Numbered from the stretch's first letter, positions 1 through 12,765 are shown. The stretch: DNA of 64,000 nt from Perognathus longimembris pacificus (GCF_023159225.1 NC_063162.1:98226880-98290879); one strand, 5' to 3'. A program made the numbers and translations. Notes: generated by a model from the sequence alone, not told the origin.

Positions 1-570
1 AGATTAAAGAAGTGAAAACAGGAAAAAAAAAAAACACACCTTTAGGCCTTACCTTGATTGCAGGTAGGATCTTTCTCATTAGGACTGAGTGCTGTTTACT
101 CTATTTCATCTCACTGAAAGTTGGATTTAATTTTTTTCCCCAAATTCTCAATTAGGAAATCTGCTTATTTCTATGCCTTATTAAAGTCAAGTGATTGGTC
201 TTCTAAATATGATGGTGGTTTCAGTTTTTGTTCTAGAAGTCAAACAATACTCAATTCTTACTGAATTGAAATATTGCTCTTTCCTGAGCTGTTCTATCTC
301 TCAGAGTGAGGCAATATTGTTGTTAGGAAGAAGATAGATAGGTACATAGGGATATGGTAAAAAGCAGGGTGTAGGCAATGTCTTTTCCCTGACTAATGAA
401 TTAGAAATTGGAGCAAGATTGTAACAAGGGTATACAGTGCATCTTTCTGCATAGTTGCTTCTACATAGCTGGGATGCATAATATTATGAAGATTTTTGAA
501 ATGAAGTGAGTCCTTTCCTCTGATCTTTCACATATTTTCTGATATTTTAAAAATATTCTCTCCCTCATAT

Positions 571-632
571 TGTTCCTTCCTTCCTTTCTCCTTCTCTTTC
601 TCTTCCCTTTCTCTTTCCTTCATTCTGTTCTT
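571..632. repeat. Polypyrimidine (TTCC/TTTC)n tract
   Basis: About 60 bp of C/T only on the plus strand, with few exceptions. Confidence 0.8.
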
Positions 633-1005
633 CTCACTAGACACTGAATTTATAGTCATGTATTTGGTAGGTAGGCACTGTATGAACTATGTCCCTAGAC
701 CATATTGCCTTTGTTAGTTTCTAAATAACATTCCTCTTGTAAGCCAGGTTGGCCTGGATCTTGGTGTTCTAGTTACACTTCTCTCCTTGATAGGATGGCA
801 TATGAGTATGTCACCTTGTCTAGATATTGAGTGTGGTAAGGTCACAATTTTATGCCCAGACTGGCCTTAAACTTCAATCCTGATCTCAACCTCATATCGC
901 TATTGATTGATATAGGGTCTCATGATTATGTTTGGGTTGACCTTGAACTGCCTTGAACAGTTAATTAGGAGTTAGTATGACAGGCAGGAGCTATTGGCAC
1001 CTGGA
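620..1005 (-). mobile_element. Diverged B1-like SINE material (antisense)
   Basis: Repeated antisense B1-like pieces: GCCAGGTTGGCCTGGATCTT, CCCAGACTGGCCTTAAACTT and GGGTTGACCTTGAACTGCC. Borders are unclear; probably two or three overlapping old copies. Confidence 0.45.
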
Positions 1006-1631
1006 TTCTGTATTTACTCTGATAAAATGCAAAGATACTATACAGCCCAAATAAATCACTAATTGTTCAATGTGTATCTCATATTCTAGCATGGGACTGA
1101 CTTATCTTTAATATGTGAGGTTTTTCCAGCTCACTTTAAGGGACTGTTTTGATGTTCAGCTTTATGTATGCATACCGCCCCTGTCTTTCATATTTCTCTG
1201 TGATCATTTACTGCACAAATATTGATTTCAAAATACCTTTCAGATTCTCACTGCAATTTGAGTTTGTGCCTCTGTGCCAAGAAGAGATTATATTTGTTTC
1301 TATGCACATGTTTTATGGGTGATGTTCTTTTTTCAATAATTGTTTTACTAAAGTCAATAGAAGGCTGGTTAATAGTTTTTCATGCAGTAATAGAATTTTT
1401 TGAAGCAGAGAGAATGCAATCATAAAATTAAAAAATCAGCAAACAAGGGCCAAAGATTTAGGTTATATATTTCCTGTAAATACTCTGAGCTTTAAAATTC
1501 AGGAACTCATTTTTGGATTTGGGTGAGTTCTGGTTGCAAAAATAAGATACACAATGAAGACATATATTTTTGGTTCTAAACACTAGACATGTACATATGC
1601 CTATGTGTATTCATGGTAATATGCATCAAAT

Positions 1632-1775
1632 TAGAAGTCAGGAGACTTCCAAGTTTTGCCACTTGCCAGCTGTAGGAAGTCATTAAACCTCTGTTTGCCT
1701 CCATTTTCTGATTTGTAATACCTGCCTTGCTTGTCTCCGTTTTACGCATGCAATGAGATTTATGGTGCGAACTGA
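1632..1775 (+). mobile_element. MIR SINE
   Basis: AGTCAGGAGACTTCC, GCCACTTGCCAGCTGTAGGA and CCTCTGTTTGCCTCCATTTT are MIR core landmarks in order. Confidence 0.8.
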
Positions 1776-2460
1776 CTAAAAATTTTAGTTCAGTTGTAAA
1801 ATATTATCTGTCTACAGTTATAACCATTATACTGTTGATTATAGAATCATTCTAATTAAATTGAAGCCAAGTAGTAAAGTTTTATTTTTTGATCTTCTTA
1901 TCTATTTGTGTGTAATTTTTCTTTATAATACTAGCAGGTAGTGAAAACTGAAGGATGCTATCCTATAAAATTGTGTGTCCATGGAGACTCAAGTCTAGGA
2001 GAATGCTAGTATTTACAGTCAATTTTAAGCAAATTTCAAAATAATATATAAGATTTAATTATCCTCACTATGAGGAAGGTATTTTATTAATTTTTACTTT
2101 GAAGTTTTAGATTTCCTTCCTTACACAAGAGGATTACAAAATAATAACCAGTAAATAATTGGTTACTGCTGTGATTCTCTTAAATGTTGTAAGAGTTTTA
2201 CATGCTCTCTTATGTTTTATCTACACTTTCTATCTATTTCACATAACTGAGTAAGATTCAAATCATTTTATTTTCTCTTATGAGTTGAATTACAGTTCAG
2301 GCAGATTCTATCTTTTCACTAGCGATTAAGACTCTCTGTCCTCAAGAACTCATTCAGTAATGCCCTCTCAGGGTTAATATACCAATTGTAATTCACTGTT
2401 TACCACACATGAAAAAAAGGACAGAAGCACATGTCCCCAAACCAGTACACACTCTCTCTA

Positions 2461-2466
2461 ATGTTC
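2461..2466. repeat. Target-site duplication of the solo LTR (left copy)
   Basis: ATGTTC, identical to 2980-2985 on the other side of the LTR. Confidence 0.85.
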
Positions 2467-2691
2467 TGTTGGGGTTCTTTCTCTGACCCGGCTCGGATGC
2501 TTATTTCTTTCTCTCTTATTACCCTCCGTATCGTCCTCTCCCCTAACCCTCGGCCTGCAGGTATGTTAGGGTGGGACGTATGGGTCACTCCCGCCTGGCG
2601 TGCGCGCGACCTACGTGGTAATGTGGCCGCTATCCTTCCCTGGGAGCTAGCGTACATAGACCACGGAGTAGGCTTCTGAGAGCGAACTAAC

Positions 2692-2697
2692 TTTATT
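2692..2697 (-). terminator. LTR poly(A) signal AATAAA
   Basis: It sets the minus-strand polarity of the solo LTR and marks the approximate R region. Confidence 0.7.
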
Positions 2698-2765
2698 GAG
2701 GGAAGGTCAAGGGGAGATGATTCCGAAGGAAGGGGGTTGGCCAGGATTCCGATAGGCCATGAGCT

Positions 2766-2775
2766 GTCACGTGAC
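2766..2775. promoter_or_regulatory. Palindromic E-box GTCACGTGAC in the LTR U3
   Basis: A perfect 10-bp palindrome containing CACGTG. This is the consensus for USF and MiT/TFE (CLEAR-type) factors. It lies upstream of the LTR poly(A) signal in retroviral orientation, where promoter sites are expected. Binding is inferred from the motif only. Confidence 0.5.
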
Positions 2776-2813
2776 TCCCAAGGGGCTGCCTTCACTCTGA
2801 GCGCGCCGAACCA

Positions 2814-2822
2814 GGGCGGGGC
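2814..2822 (-). promoter_or_regulatory. GC box in the LTR U3
   Basis: GGGCGGGGC, a strong Sp1/KLF-type motif, about 40 bp from the E-box. Confidence 0.45.
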
Positions 2823-2979
2823 TGGTAGGCGCCGGGCTGGCTGCCAGCTAAGTCGGGGGTCTATTTGCCCAACCGGTTTCTCCGGATTCCAATGTAGAGA
2901 GGGTGGAAGGGCCGCATTCCCCAGCTGGGGGAGGTGCATCAAGCCCCTTCCATCAAAGCGAGAAAGATGGACCCCAACA

Positions 2980-2985
2980 ATGTTC
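2980..2985. repeat. Target-site duplication of the solo LTR (right copy)
   Basis: ATGTTC, identical to 2461-2466. Confidence 0.85.
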
Positions 2986-5197
2986 AATTTTTGCTGTGCA
3001 GATACGGTCTTCATAGAGTTGTAAAGTTTACCAAGTAGCTCACCCAAAGTCTGTAACAGAATGAGTTTGAGAGGCCATGAGTGGGCAATTAATTCAGCAA
3101 TTTAGATTGCTTCAATTTTAGTCCTATAGTGACAACATTGTTCTCCCTCATGGGTTTGTGCAATCCATAAATGGTCTTCCTTAATTAAGTCTCCTATTCA
3201 TTTTGCAAATGAAAAAAATCCATATGTAGTCTTCCATAAGTGGTTGTGGGAGATTATTCATGCCCTTCTGTGGAAATTGTTAAAAATAGCCATGTCAGTA
3301 TGCCACTGATAGCATACCTGTTGTAGAAGATCATTAGCAAGTATGTTAATAGTTGCATGGCAGACATGTCCTTTGCATTTTACATATGTTAGTTCATTTA
3401 ATCTCATGATAATCTTCTGGTATGTTTCCTATTATTTTATAGATCAGAATAAAACTAGGGCAAGTTATATAATTTATCACTTTGATAGTACATAGCACAA
3501 CCATAATTTAAACCCTAAAGATTTCAAATTTTTAACTATTATGCTAAATCTTTCAATTATTGATTAAATGGTACTTTTCCTGTAAAAATATAATGCCCTC
3601 TCTGGAAGATTATATAAGAGGACATATCACTTAATACTTCTGACTGTCTGCAGTCAATATGTTTAATCATCTAAGAGAGGGGAGTAATCACATGTTTTGC
3701 AGTTTTCCAGTTTACATTTAATTTTATAATAAAATAAATGTGGATTCAGGTTGGATCATTGTATATGGATATTGTATTATTGTATATGGATTATTGTATA
3801 TCAATCTTGGTACTATAAAAATAGCTTGAAGTGTGAAAAAAAATTGGCTAAATTGTTCATTGACTTAGATTCTAGGCACTATTAAGAATATGGAATATGG
3901 GGCTTATAACAGAGATTAGTAAATATAAATGTATGATAGCACTTTAAAGCATAGTTGGTATGTATAAGACTGAATCAGTAATATAAAAGGAGGATTAGCT
4001 TCAATTACATTTTATAATCTATAGAATTTCTTAGTTTTAGAAAATATTGCATGATTAAATATAACAAAGTAAAAATAAAGTGAGCCTTCTTAAACGTGAT
4101 GTAACCATAGTGCTTTTCAATTAGATATTGAATCTTTGTTTTTCTCTTTTGCAACAGTGAGTGTTGTTAATACCTAAGATTTATTCATGTAGTATAGCTG
4201 TCTTAAAAGTATATTTCAAAAATCACTTGATAAATATTAATTTGACAACATCTGCCAAATTAGCTTGCATTTTACCTGGAGGCCAAGTTTTTAGAACCAT
4301 CATCTACTTAAATTAAACCATGAGATGAAAATTAAATTTACTAAAAATCTGTTTATGACAGTAGCACTTTGAAAGTAGCACTATGACAGTAGTGATGTAA
4401 ATGCTTTGAGAGAAAGTCCTCTTTTGAGAAGATTAGAATCTTTTGGTGTGTTTATGACCCAAACTCTCAGTTATTCTTTGTGGTAGTTCTTCTGGACTTC
4501 ATATGTAGCTCATTGGTATGATAACAGTGCCTGAGCAGGTTACGTTTCCCTCTTTGCTGTATAGAAATTAATACTTCCATTGCTGCTTTGATCAACTGTA
4601 TAAAGCTTTTCAAAAACTTTTTTACTGCATATTCGCTGAAATGTGTCAATTTCAGGTTGGTTTTAATTAATTTAGTGTCACATACCTTTAATAAATTGTT
4701 CTTATAATCTGACATATGCAGTTCTGCATTGAGGAAATCTCAACAGATGAGAAATTGCATTCCAGTGTTCCAAAGTGTAAATAAGTTAAATATTGAACCA
4801 AATATTGAATTAATTCAATATCTTAACTACTATTAAATATATGTACTATATTTCTTTTTTATTTAATTTTTACTGTCAAGGTTTATTTTTTATCATATAA
4901 AATATAGCCACTGCATTTCTTTTCTGATCTTGAAGTTCAGTTTGCTTAGGAAATAGGACCATAATGTATATTTTTAATATGAAAGTCCCTTATATTTCAG
5001 ATCATTTGCAATTTATTAAATGACCTATATGATTTATCTTGAGAATATAGCCTCAATAATATATATATATGTTCATAGTATTGAGGACATTCTTCTGAGT
5101 ATATATTAATTTTTGACTGAGGTTAATATTATTTATTGTTAAACCAAAGAAGAAATTATCAAATGCCTGTGACCCACTTTCTATTGAATCTAATATT
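2986..5197. other. Intronic/intergenic DNA, mostly unique
   Basis: AT-rich, with one antisense MIR (3374-3535) and short TATGGATTATTGTATA-type tandem pieces near 3757-3800. No gene seen. Confidence 0.6.
3374..3535 (-). mobile_element. MIR SINE (antisense)
   Basis: TTTACATATGTTAGTTCATT, TTAATCTCATGATAATCTTC and TAGATCAGAATAAAACTAGG match antisense MIR. Confidence 0.75.
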
Positions 5198-5212
5198 TCA
5201 TCATCTTTTTTC

Positions 5213-5400
5213 TTTTTTTTTTTTCCAGTCCTGGGCCTTGGACTCAGGGCCTGAGCACTGTCCCTGGCTTCTTTATGCACAAGGCTAGCACTCTGCCACT
5301 TGAGCCACAGCACCACTTCTGTCTGTTTTCAGTATATGTGGTACTGGGAAATCAAACCCAGGGCCAGCATTCTAGCCACTAGGCCATATTCCCAGGCCCC
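5213..5400 (-). mobile_element. IDL-Geo-type dimeric SINE
   Basis: T-rich tail at left, right monomer (GCCAGTCCTGGGC type in antisense), then the ID-like half ending GGCCATATTCCCAGG. Imperfect 15-bp duplications flank it at 5198-5212 and 5401-5415, with one mismatch. Some bases of the ID half are lost. Confidence 0.85.
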
Positions 5401-5415
5401 TCATCGTCTTTTTTC

Positions 5416-8400
5416 TAGGCAGCAATTCTTTTGTTCCTTTTTTCATCCATAACCATGTCTTGTCCTTATATTTCTAATTTTTCTTTTTAATATTTATGTT
5501 AAAAGCTTTCCCGCACCATGACAAAACATGTGAAAAGTGAACTCTGAACAATTCGGTCAGCTAGAGCTATTGTTCCAGAGTTTGTGGTTGCTTACAACCT
5601 CATGGGAACAAGAATCACAAAGGCAAACTGGAAGAGAAGCAAAGAGAGGAGTTAGAGTCCCATAGATACTCCAAAGTCACACCAGCAGTGACCTACTTCC
5701 TCCTCCTAGTTCCCACCTCTGAATGTTCCATCTCCTAATAGCCTCATTAGCTAGGAGGCATGGATCTGGATATTCCACTCCCAAACTATAAGAATGTCCA
5801 ATCGGATTAGAATGTTGCTCCATTTCCTTCAGGATTTCAGGCTTATTTTTCTCCCCTCCAGATTCTTTTGCTTTGAGCATTGTGTCTATAGTCCTTGAAT
5901 ACACAATTTTATGTAATATATTTTTCATAAATATTTGATTGACCATGTTTCTTTTTAAGACAGATAAAGCTTGAATCTAGGGAGTAGAATCAAGAAAGCT
6001 TTAAATGATTTAAGTTTTACAGGTTGTCCCTTAATGGTTCTATCTGTCTCTCTGGGCTGCACAGGCAAACATTTAAATGGTTGTGATATTTACCAAACAA
6101 GGAGGATCAAGTATTATTTCCCTTAAGACCAGTGATTCAAAACATTGGTTTTATGCTACCTTAGTGATTCCAGCCTAGTATAATATTGGGATAGCCACAT
6201 GGGACAGTTTAATTCATATAATTTTAAATATGAATGGATGGCAAATGTGTGTGTGTGTGTGTGTGTGTCTGTGTGTGTGTCTGTGTGTCTGTGTCTGTGT
6301 ATCTGAATGCAAGCTATCTTTTTATGCATGTGTGTCTTTTATACCTACTGTTCCTTTTAGGAAAATGGTATAAAAGTTCTAGTGAAATAAAGGTAGTTGG
6401 ATTCATTGCTTTATACTTAGTAAATGCTTAGGATTTTTAATTTTGATTCCTCAAAGTCGACATGAGTCAATTAAAGACAATTAAACATCACCAGAACTTT
6501 TATTTTCTGATTAGTCAGAAGTATGTAGTATAATTCAATTCTAAGATGAAATTATGTGTCCATGCATAAAACAATCATATATCTCAATCTCATAATTCCT
6601 TTTTAAGATTTCCATGTACAGGAAACCAGGAAGTTAAAAAAAAGGCAGGAAACCTCAGACCTTGTTATTCAGATATGATAGTGGGCATGTAAGTTTGTAG
6701 ATTGCCTTTTCTAGAGCTATCTTATCTATTTGATCACACTCTGTACCTCTTTGAGTCTACGTACCCCGTGTTCTGTTTTTTTCAAAAATGATCACCTCAG
6801 GCTTTCCATCATTAAGAGTAAACTCGCCTTCTACGGCTTCTTTAAAACTTTGCCATTTTCTTGATTCTGTGTTTCTGCCAGTTGCTCTGGACTTTTCTGC
6901 CTTCCATAATCACCGGGAACAACTGAAGAAGCAGAAATCTGCTCTTAAATTGGCCTTTATCTCCTTGCCAGTCCTTCTGTTTGCTGTACTTCCAAATTAC
7001 TTGGCATGACATTTGCATTGACTTCTTAGCTTAGTTATTGAGGCTCCTGAGAGGGAGAACCTACTACAAACCCACAAAGAAATCTCATTACTTTTTTGAG
7101 AAAAAAATACTTCAGGTTGCTTTTTTCCCCCAAATACTAATCGATAATATGTGCCAAAATAGCACTTAAGTCTATTTAACCAACAGTAAGTACATGTTAT
7201 TATAAATCATTTTCAAAAATCAGTGTATATCTCTTTTATGAATTAATGTGAATTCACTCTGATACTTTTAAAGTCTGAAAGAGAAGATTAAAGTAACAAA
7301 ATGACCACACACAACAAACAAGACAACAAGAAATTAAAGTTACTATCACTGATGGAAATATCAGCATGCCACTGTATAATTCTTAATGAATTATCAAAGT
7401 GTTGAATTGTGTTCTCTGTAAAGATGCCAATTGACCTAACGCTGCCATTACCTACAAACCACAGAGGAAGAGGAACATGTATTGATTCTCCCATACAATC
7501 CAGAGTAATTTCAGATTTCTAGATGCCAGACTGTGATCAAACATTTAAGACCCCGGTTTGTTCCAGATTTTTACATTAGCCCTAATAAATCAATATAGCT
7601 TTATTTTTTTATATCTGATAATCTAGTACCTATTTAAAAAAAACAGAGACTAGATGATTCAAGCATATCAAAAGTTTTCCCATAGAAAGAATGCAGGAAA
7701 AGGCCAAAATATAGTTTGCAACCTTGCATAGAAGGTACTGAGTAGGTCTTTAAGATCATCTTTAGATCTGTTACTCCAGTGAAGGAAGACCTGGTATAGT
7801 AATGATGTTTCTAAAGCAGGAGTAAACATGTAATATAAATTTGGCATAGATCAATAGATGTGTGTATTTGCCTTCTTCATCCCCCTACAGTGTGAACTGG
7901 TACAGCAGCAAAACAACTTTCTTCCTTAATGATGTGCTGGTTTAAAATGCACTGACCTCCTTGTACCTTGTAAGACTGGCTCATTTCCAAATCTCCTGTT
8001 TATAGATGCTGCTAGGTGGTTTGCTTAGCAACATACGTAATGGGACCACAGAGAATTTGGTTTTCTAGCTAAATGAGTTTAGAATTCTGAAATAAAAGCA
8101 CAGATTCCAGTGTTTCAAAAAGAACTTAAATTGCACAAGTAAAAACCAATCACAGATAATTAGATCATTTTTGCAAATCATTTTTTCAAATTTTTGGTAA
8201 ATGTACACTTAAAAATTGTAATATGCAAAATCAAGTCTTTTATTTTTACTGAAAACATGTCCCAAATTAAGTTATGAACTTTACCAAAGGAGTAAATCCA
8301 CCCCAAGTTCTTTACATATACTTTAATTATTCTTATGCAAAAATGTTACTTGTTAAATGGAGTAAGCAGAAAGGTATATTTTTTCTTCTCAGTGTTAAGA

Positions 8401-9164
8401 CAACCTTAACCACAAAGTAACACCTGGGTTAGTTTGCACCGATGTGCAAATTCTTTTTTTTTAAATAAGCAGAGGTAGGGTGGCAGAAGAAAAGCACTTT
8501 TCTATTTTTATGACAGAATTTTTATTGCACATACCCTATACCTCAGAGGCAAATTTTTGGATGTCAACAGAATTCTAACAAGCAGCATAATTTTCTCACA
8601 AAGTGTTTGATGGGATGTCTTGGATTTTTCTACGTGTGCTGGCTTTGAAACATAATCATCTATTTCTCATCCTGGTGAACATCTGTGTTTACAGACTAGA
8701 GCTATTAGTGCCCATCTGAGTAATTTTTTTTCAACTTAGATTCTGAATGGGGTAATCCAGAACACATAGGCCATTGTTCCCTGGGTCCCCGGGTACTGAT
8801 GAACCTTACTCTCTAATAAGAGTGTAAGACTAAGACATGATTCTCCTTTGTACCCATTCTGGCGAAGATAGTCTTTGGGAAATGTGTGCCTCCATACACT
8901 AAGTGTAAGTGACAATAACCTATTTAAGTTGATTTGAATTATAAGTTGATTTTGACCAACTAGTAAGGGAATTCTAAAGAGAATGGTGATAATCAGATGT
9001 GAGTCAAGAGTAGTTGAAATTCTAGATGTAAACAGTAGATAAATTTAACATGTCTACAGCAAGAAAACCTGAATTCTTAAGACTCCAGAAATGTGAGCCA
9101 AGTAAATTTATCTTGGTTATAATTCATCTATTCTGTGGTGTATGTATAATAGAAGAAAATGGGC
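5416..9164. other. Intronic/intergenic DNA, mostly unique
   Basis: AT-rich, with only the (TG)n tract at 6246. No young SINE in about 3.7 kb, an unusually long SINE-free run for the left half of this window. The frames present are short and unconvincing. Confidence 0.55.
6246..6300. repeat. (TG)n microsatellite with TCTG interruptions
   Basis: Gives rise to an artefactual Cys-Val frame. Confidence 0.95.
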
Positions 9165-9275
9165 TAGGACACTATGTAAACCTTATTTACTTAATCTAAA
9201 AAAAGTGGTGATAATTCTCCATTGTTATTAACCTTACTCATGGGGTTTAAGTGAGATAATAAAAAATCTAATTGT
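9165..9275 (+). mobile_element. MIR fragment
   Basis: TTACTTAATCTAAAAAAAGT, GGTGATAATTCTCC and TTTAAGTGAGATAATA fit the MIR core and 3' part. Confidence 0.6.
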
Positions 9276-9445
9276 TTTTCCTTGTCATTTGAAATTATAA
9301 CCAAGAGACTGAATATTCTTAGAAATTAATATCACAGTCATAGCTGAGTTTTCGTTGTCTTTGGAGATGAATATATTATTATCTAAGGAGAGAAAATTGT
9401 ACTTTTTATCTCTGCTGATTGGCTGGAAGCAGTAGCTTTGTAAAA

Positions 9446-9560
9446 TGATGACAGCCTATATTTGTTGAGAATTTACCACAATCCTAACAACTTTTTTTCA
9501 GATAGTAGGAAGTAGAGCTGCAATTTGACTTCAGGATGCTGTCAGGTTTCTTCTGATAAA
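9446..9560 (-). mobile_element. Possible MIR fragment (antisense)
   Basis: CCTATATTTGTTGAGAATTT, AATCCTAACAACTTT and AGTAGAGCTGCAATTTGA give a weak antisense MIR match. Confidence 0.4.
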
Positions 9561-9789
9561 TTAAAGAGACTTCTCAGGATGAGAATGGCAGGTCTGATTT
9601 AGTTCTGAAAAGATTTTTACAGAATATACCAGGAAAAAATATGACCTCCACATTCAGTCAAAAGATCTTCATGTTTATGATCATTTTAGCAATTCTCCTT
9701 TATAATAGTTAAGACAATAAAATCATAGAAGAAAAAAACAAATTTTAAACCAATAACTAAAAATTATTGAAAAATATTAATAAAATAAC

Positions 9790-10412
9790 TTAGACCTGTT
9801 AAATGGTAAAAACAACTATGGAAAATAGCATTTTTCTCAAAAATTAAAACAACAGTGATCATATGATGCAGCAATTTTACTCTTCAAAGGATTTTAAAAC
9901 AAGTTCTGAACAGATAATTGTGCAACCACATTCATACTGATATTATTGATAGCTGAGCTGTAGAAGTTTCGCAACTATCCATTGAAAGATGAATGTGGTA
10001 CATGAATACAATGGAATATTACTCCTATCTTTACAGAAGAATGAGATTCAGACATTGGCTACAATATATATGAGCCTTGGGGACCTCATTCTATAAACCA
10101 AAAGAGTCAATCTCAAAACCTCATACAGTTACAATTCCGCTTGTATGAGCTATCTGGAGTCAAAATCAAAGACACAGAAAGTAGAATGGTGTTTGTCAGG
10201 GGATATGGGAGAATGTGGAAATGGAGTTATTGATTAAAGGGTAAATATTCGGTTTCTTAATATGAAGTGGTTCTGGAAATGGATGGTGGTCACTGATTGC
10301 TTAAGAACATGAATATTCTTGAAACTAAGTGTGAACACTTAAATAATTTAGTTATGGTAAAGGATAAGTATTACAGATGTGTATTTTACCACAATTAAAA
10401 TAGTAAAAAAAT
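9790..10412 (+). mobile_element. L1MA-like 3' end (ORF2 tail and 3' UTR)
   Basis: Contains the mammalian L1 hallmarks CTATCCATTGAAAGATGAAT, GGTACATGAATACAATGGAA and GACACAGAAAGTAGAATGGT, ending in ATTTTACCACAATTAAAAT. Old and diverged. Confidence 0.85.
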
Positions 10413-10469
10413 GAAATGTACAAAAAGGTATGATTCTTCCAATCTCTTTTTCCAAAAGATTTACATGAA

Positions 10470-10640
10470 CATTTTATTAGTTATACAAGAGGGAATGGCT
10501 GTGACATATCCATACAATGCATTCAATGTCCCCTGTTCAAACTCAACCCTTCTCCCCCTTCTCTTGCTCATTTCCCTCTCCCTTCTTAAAACATTTTGAA
10601 CAGGTTTTGTTTTTAAATTTTATTCTTAGAAACATTTCCA
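10470..10640 (-). mobile_element. Rodent L1 3' UTR-like fragment (antisense)
   Basis: TGGCTGTGACATATCCATAC, ACAATGCATTCAATG and a pyrimidine block resemble antisense rodent L1 3' ends. Confidence 0.4.
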
Positions 10641-12092
10641 AGCTTTTTGTGTTGACTTTAAGACCAAACAGATCCTATGTTTGTGAACTTCCACTCCACT
10701 CTTAAATTAACTCCTTGCTTTGCCTTTCATATCCAACTAACAATAACATCCATCAGTTTCCACTGGCCAGTTCCCTGCTCCTCATACTGTTGTGTTACTT
10801 TCTTGTCCATCTCAAAGTCCATGGTGAATTTCCTAGTTACTCAATACTTCCTGGAACCATGTCTTATGAATGAGGCCCTTGCTCTGAGTGACAAGCCCCT
10901 CCCCGTCATGCTTTCCTGTCTTTCTGGACCATTTTCTATTACCTTTGGATTTCTTGGAGCTCTGTCACTCCCAGTTACTGTGTTTGAAGTTACCTTCCTT
11001 TTGCTCTCGTTCCCTTCTTTTATTTCCTTTAAACTAATACCTGACACCAGGAAATGTCTCTGATTTAAATTCTCTAAATGTTGTCTTTCTACTCACCACA
11101 GAGTACTGTATTCTTGTAGCTGTGCCAGATCTTAGATTTTGTATCCTAGTTCCCTTCTGATTGGGAGAGCCCTGGCCTCTGGTCTTTACCATCTGTGCTA
11201 ATCTTTCCATCGTTCCAGTTGTTCAAGGCCACCCTACAATAGTCTCTCCTAAGGTATGACAAGTTGTCTCCTTTAAGATAAAAAACATTTATAATCAGAC
11301 TCTCAGATTATTGGATTATAGACGAAATTTTCTCATATATTTTTCCTTTGGTGAGACCTTGAACATGCTAAGGGTTCTCATTTCCTACCTCCACCAAGAG
11401 CTCAAAGAAGTCCAGAAGCTAAATTTCCCACAGACTCCATTCCATACAGACCATTTATAGAGATGACTGGATTGGGACTAAATGTTAGAATATTCAAAGT
11501 TAACCAGCTTTTTCTAGAGTCAACCTTAATCAAAGCTAGAGACTAGCTAACACTCTGAGGAGAGATTTTATTTAGTACTGAACGATTGTGGTAGGGAAGT
11601 AGGTCCAGAATGAGTTAACCTCTACTTCACTCAAACACATGAATGGAGACATTTTAGAGGCTGAGGTGTGGTGAGCAGACTGAGGGTTGCCAATGAGGTT
11701 CTCATGATTAAGATCATTGAGGCTTTTGGTTGGCACTTATCAGTAAGAGAAACAAGCCTCTCCTAACTTCCTTACAGGAAGCAGTGGTGTTAGAGTAAGA
11801 GATTACTAGAAGTTAGGCCCTTGTCTTCTCACAGGGACTGGAAGTGACACTGAAGGTTGGCTTGTTGTTTGTTGTTATTTTTGATCCTGCATTTCATAAA
11901 GACAGTCTGATCAAGCAGTTTGAGGATGGTAGGGTTACATTGCAAAGGGCAGAGGAAAGATTCATAAAGACAAGCTTTCTAAAGTAACCACTCTAAGATT
12001 TAAAGCCTCCCTCTTCCTAGCATAGGTTCTGGATTCCAAGTAGTAAATTCTCCTTGTACCATTGCGTTATTTCAGGCAAGTACTTGTTAGCA
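10641..12092. other. Pyrimidine-rich DNA without recognised gene
   Basis: C/T-rich to about 11060, with a 128-codon hydrophobic frame at 10677-11063 that reflects composition. The rest is ordinary unique sequence. Confidence 0.5.
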
Positions 12093-12112
12093 GTGTGTGT
12101 GTGTGTGTGTGC

Positions 12113-12159
<47 letters not shown>
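12093..12159. repeat. (TG)n microsatellite
   Basis: 67 bp with two GCGTGCG interruptions. Confidence 0.95.
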
Positions 12160-12639
12160 GGGGGTTTATATGGAGGACAGAGATTTGGCCTTAGACTATT
12201 AGAAGATATAGTGATATTTTATTTAAGTCTCAATGTGTACACATTTTGGTAGAAATTGTAGCACTAGACCATACTTTGAACTCTTGTTTTGTATTAGTTG
12301 TTAAACCCAATAATGTACAATATTCTCATATATTATGGCTATTCAGCTTCACATTTTTATACAAGCAGTATCTAAACAACAAACCTAAAGCCTGAATCCT
12401 TTACTTGAGCTAGAAACATTCTGTTTGGTCAATTTGCCCTATAAATAAAAACATTTCCAGCTAAAATAAATTCTTCTTTGCTATTAGAAGAGGGTAGACA
12501 GTTTGCTCGTTAGAATAAAAAGAAAATTCTTATAGATAATTAATGTCCTAAAGCCTCCTTCTATTTCAAACAAATTGATATTTGATAATGTTTATGCCAT
12601 TCCCTGTCTTTTAAAAAATTATTTCCTTTAAGTAGTTGT

Positions 12640-12765
12640 ACAAAAGAGCTTCCATTTAACGAAGCAGTTTATTAATCTTGATCAATGCCACTCTTTCCAA
12701 CATTGTCAAAAAGCTCTCCCCACCCCACCCCTTCTCTCACTCTTTTTCATTTCATTGGATGGACA
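12640..12765 (-). repeat. Second recurrent repeat, copy 1
   Basis: AGTTGTACAAA, CTTGATCAATGCCACTCTTTCC and a pyrimidine-rich end match 42345-42480. Probably a rodent L1 3' fragment; not identified. Confidence 0.45.

Larger units (their letters stand above)
2467..2979 (-). mobile_element. Solo LTR of a class II (ERVK/IAP-type) endogenous retrovirus
   Basis: A 513-bp block bounded by the 9-bp terminal inverted repeat TGTTGGGGT / ACCCCAACA and flanked by identical 6-bp duplications ATGTTC (2461-2466 and 2980-2985). A 6-bp duplication is typical of class II ERVs. Polarity is minus: AATAAA lies at 2692-2697 on that strand, so U3 is on the right and U5 on the left. The block is CpG-rich, unlike its AT-rich flanks. 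There is no gag, pol or env beside it, so it is a solo LTR left by recombination between two LTRs. Intact ends and CpGs suggest a fairly recent insertion. The 215-codon frame crossing it is chance. Confidence 0.88.

Noticed and set aside
2400..3047. 215-codon minus-strand open frame
   Set aside because: It runs through both boundaries of the solo LTR and reflects CpG-rich composition; no protein family is recognisable.
10677..11063. 128-codon plus-strand hydrophobic frame
   Set aside because: C/T-rich DNA naturally yields Ser/Leu/Phe-rich open frames; no domain or gene context.
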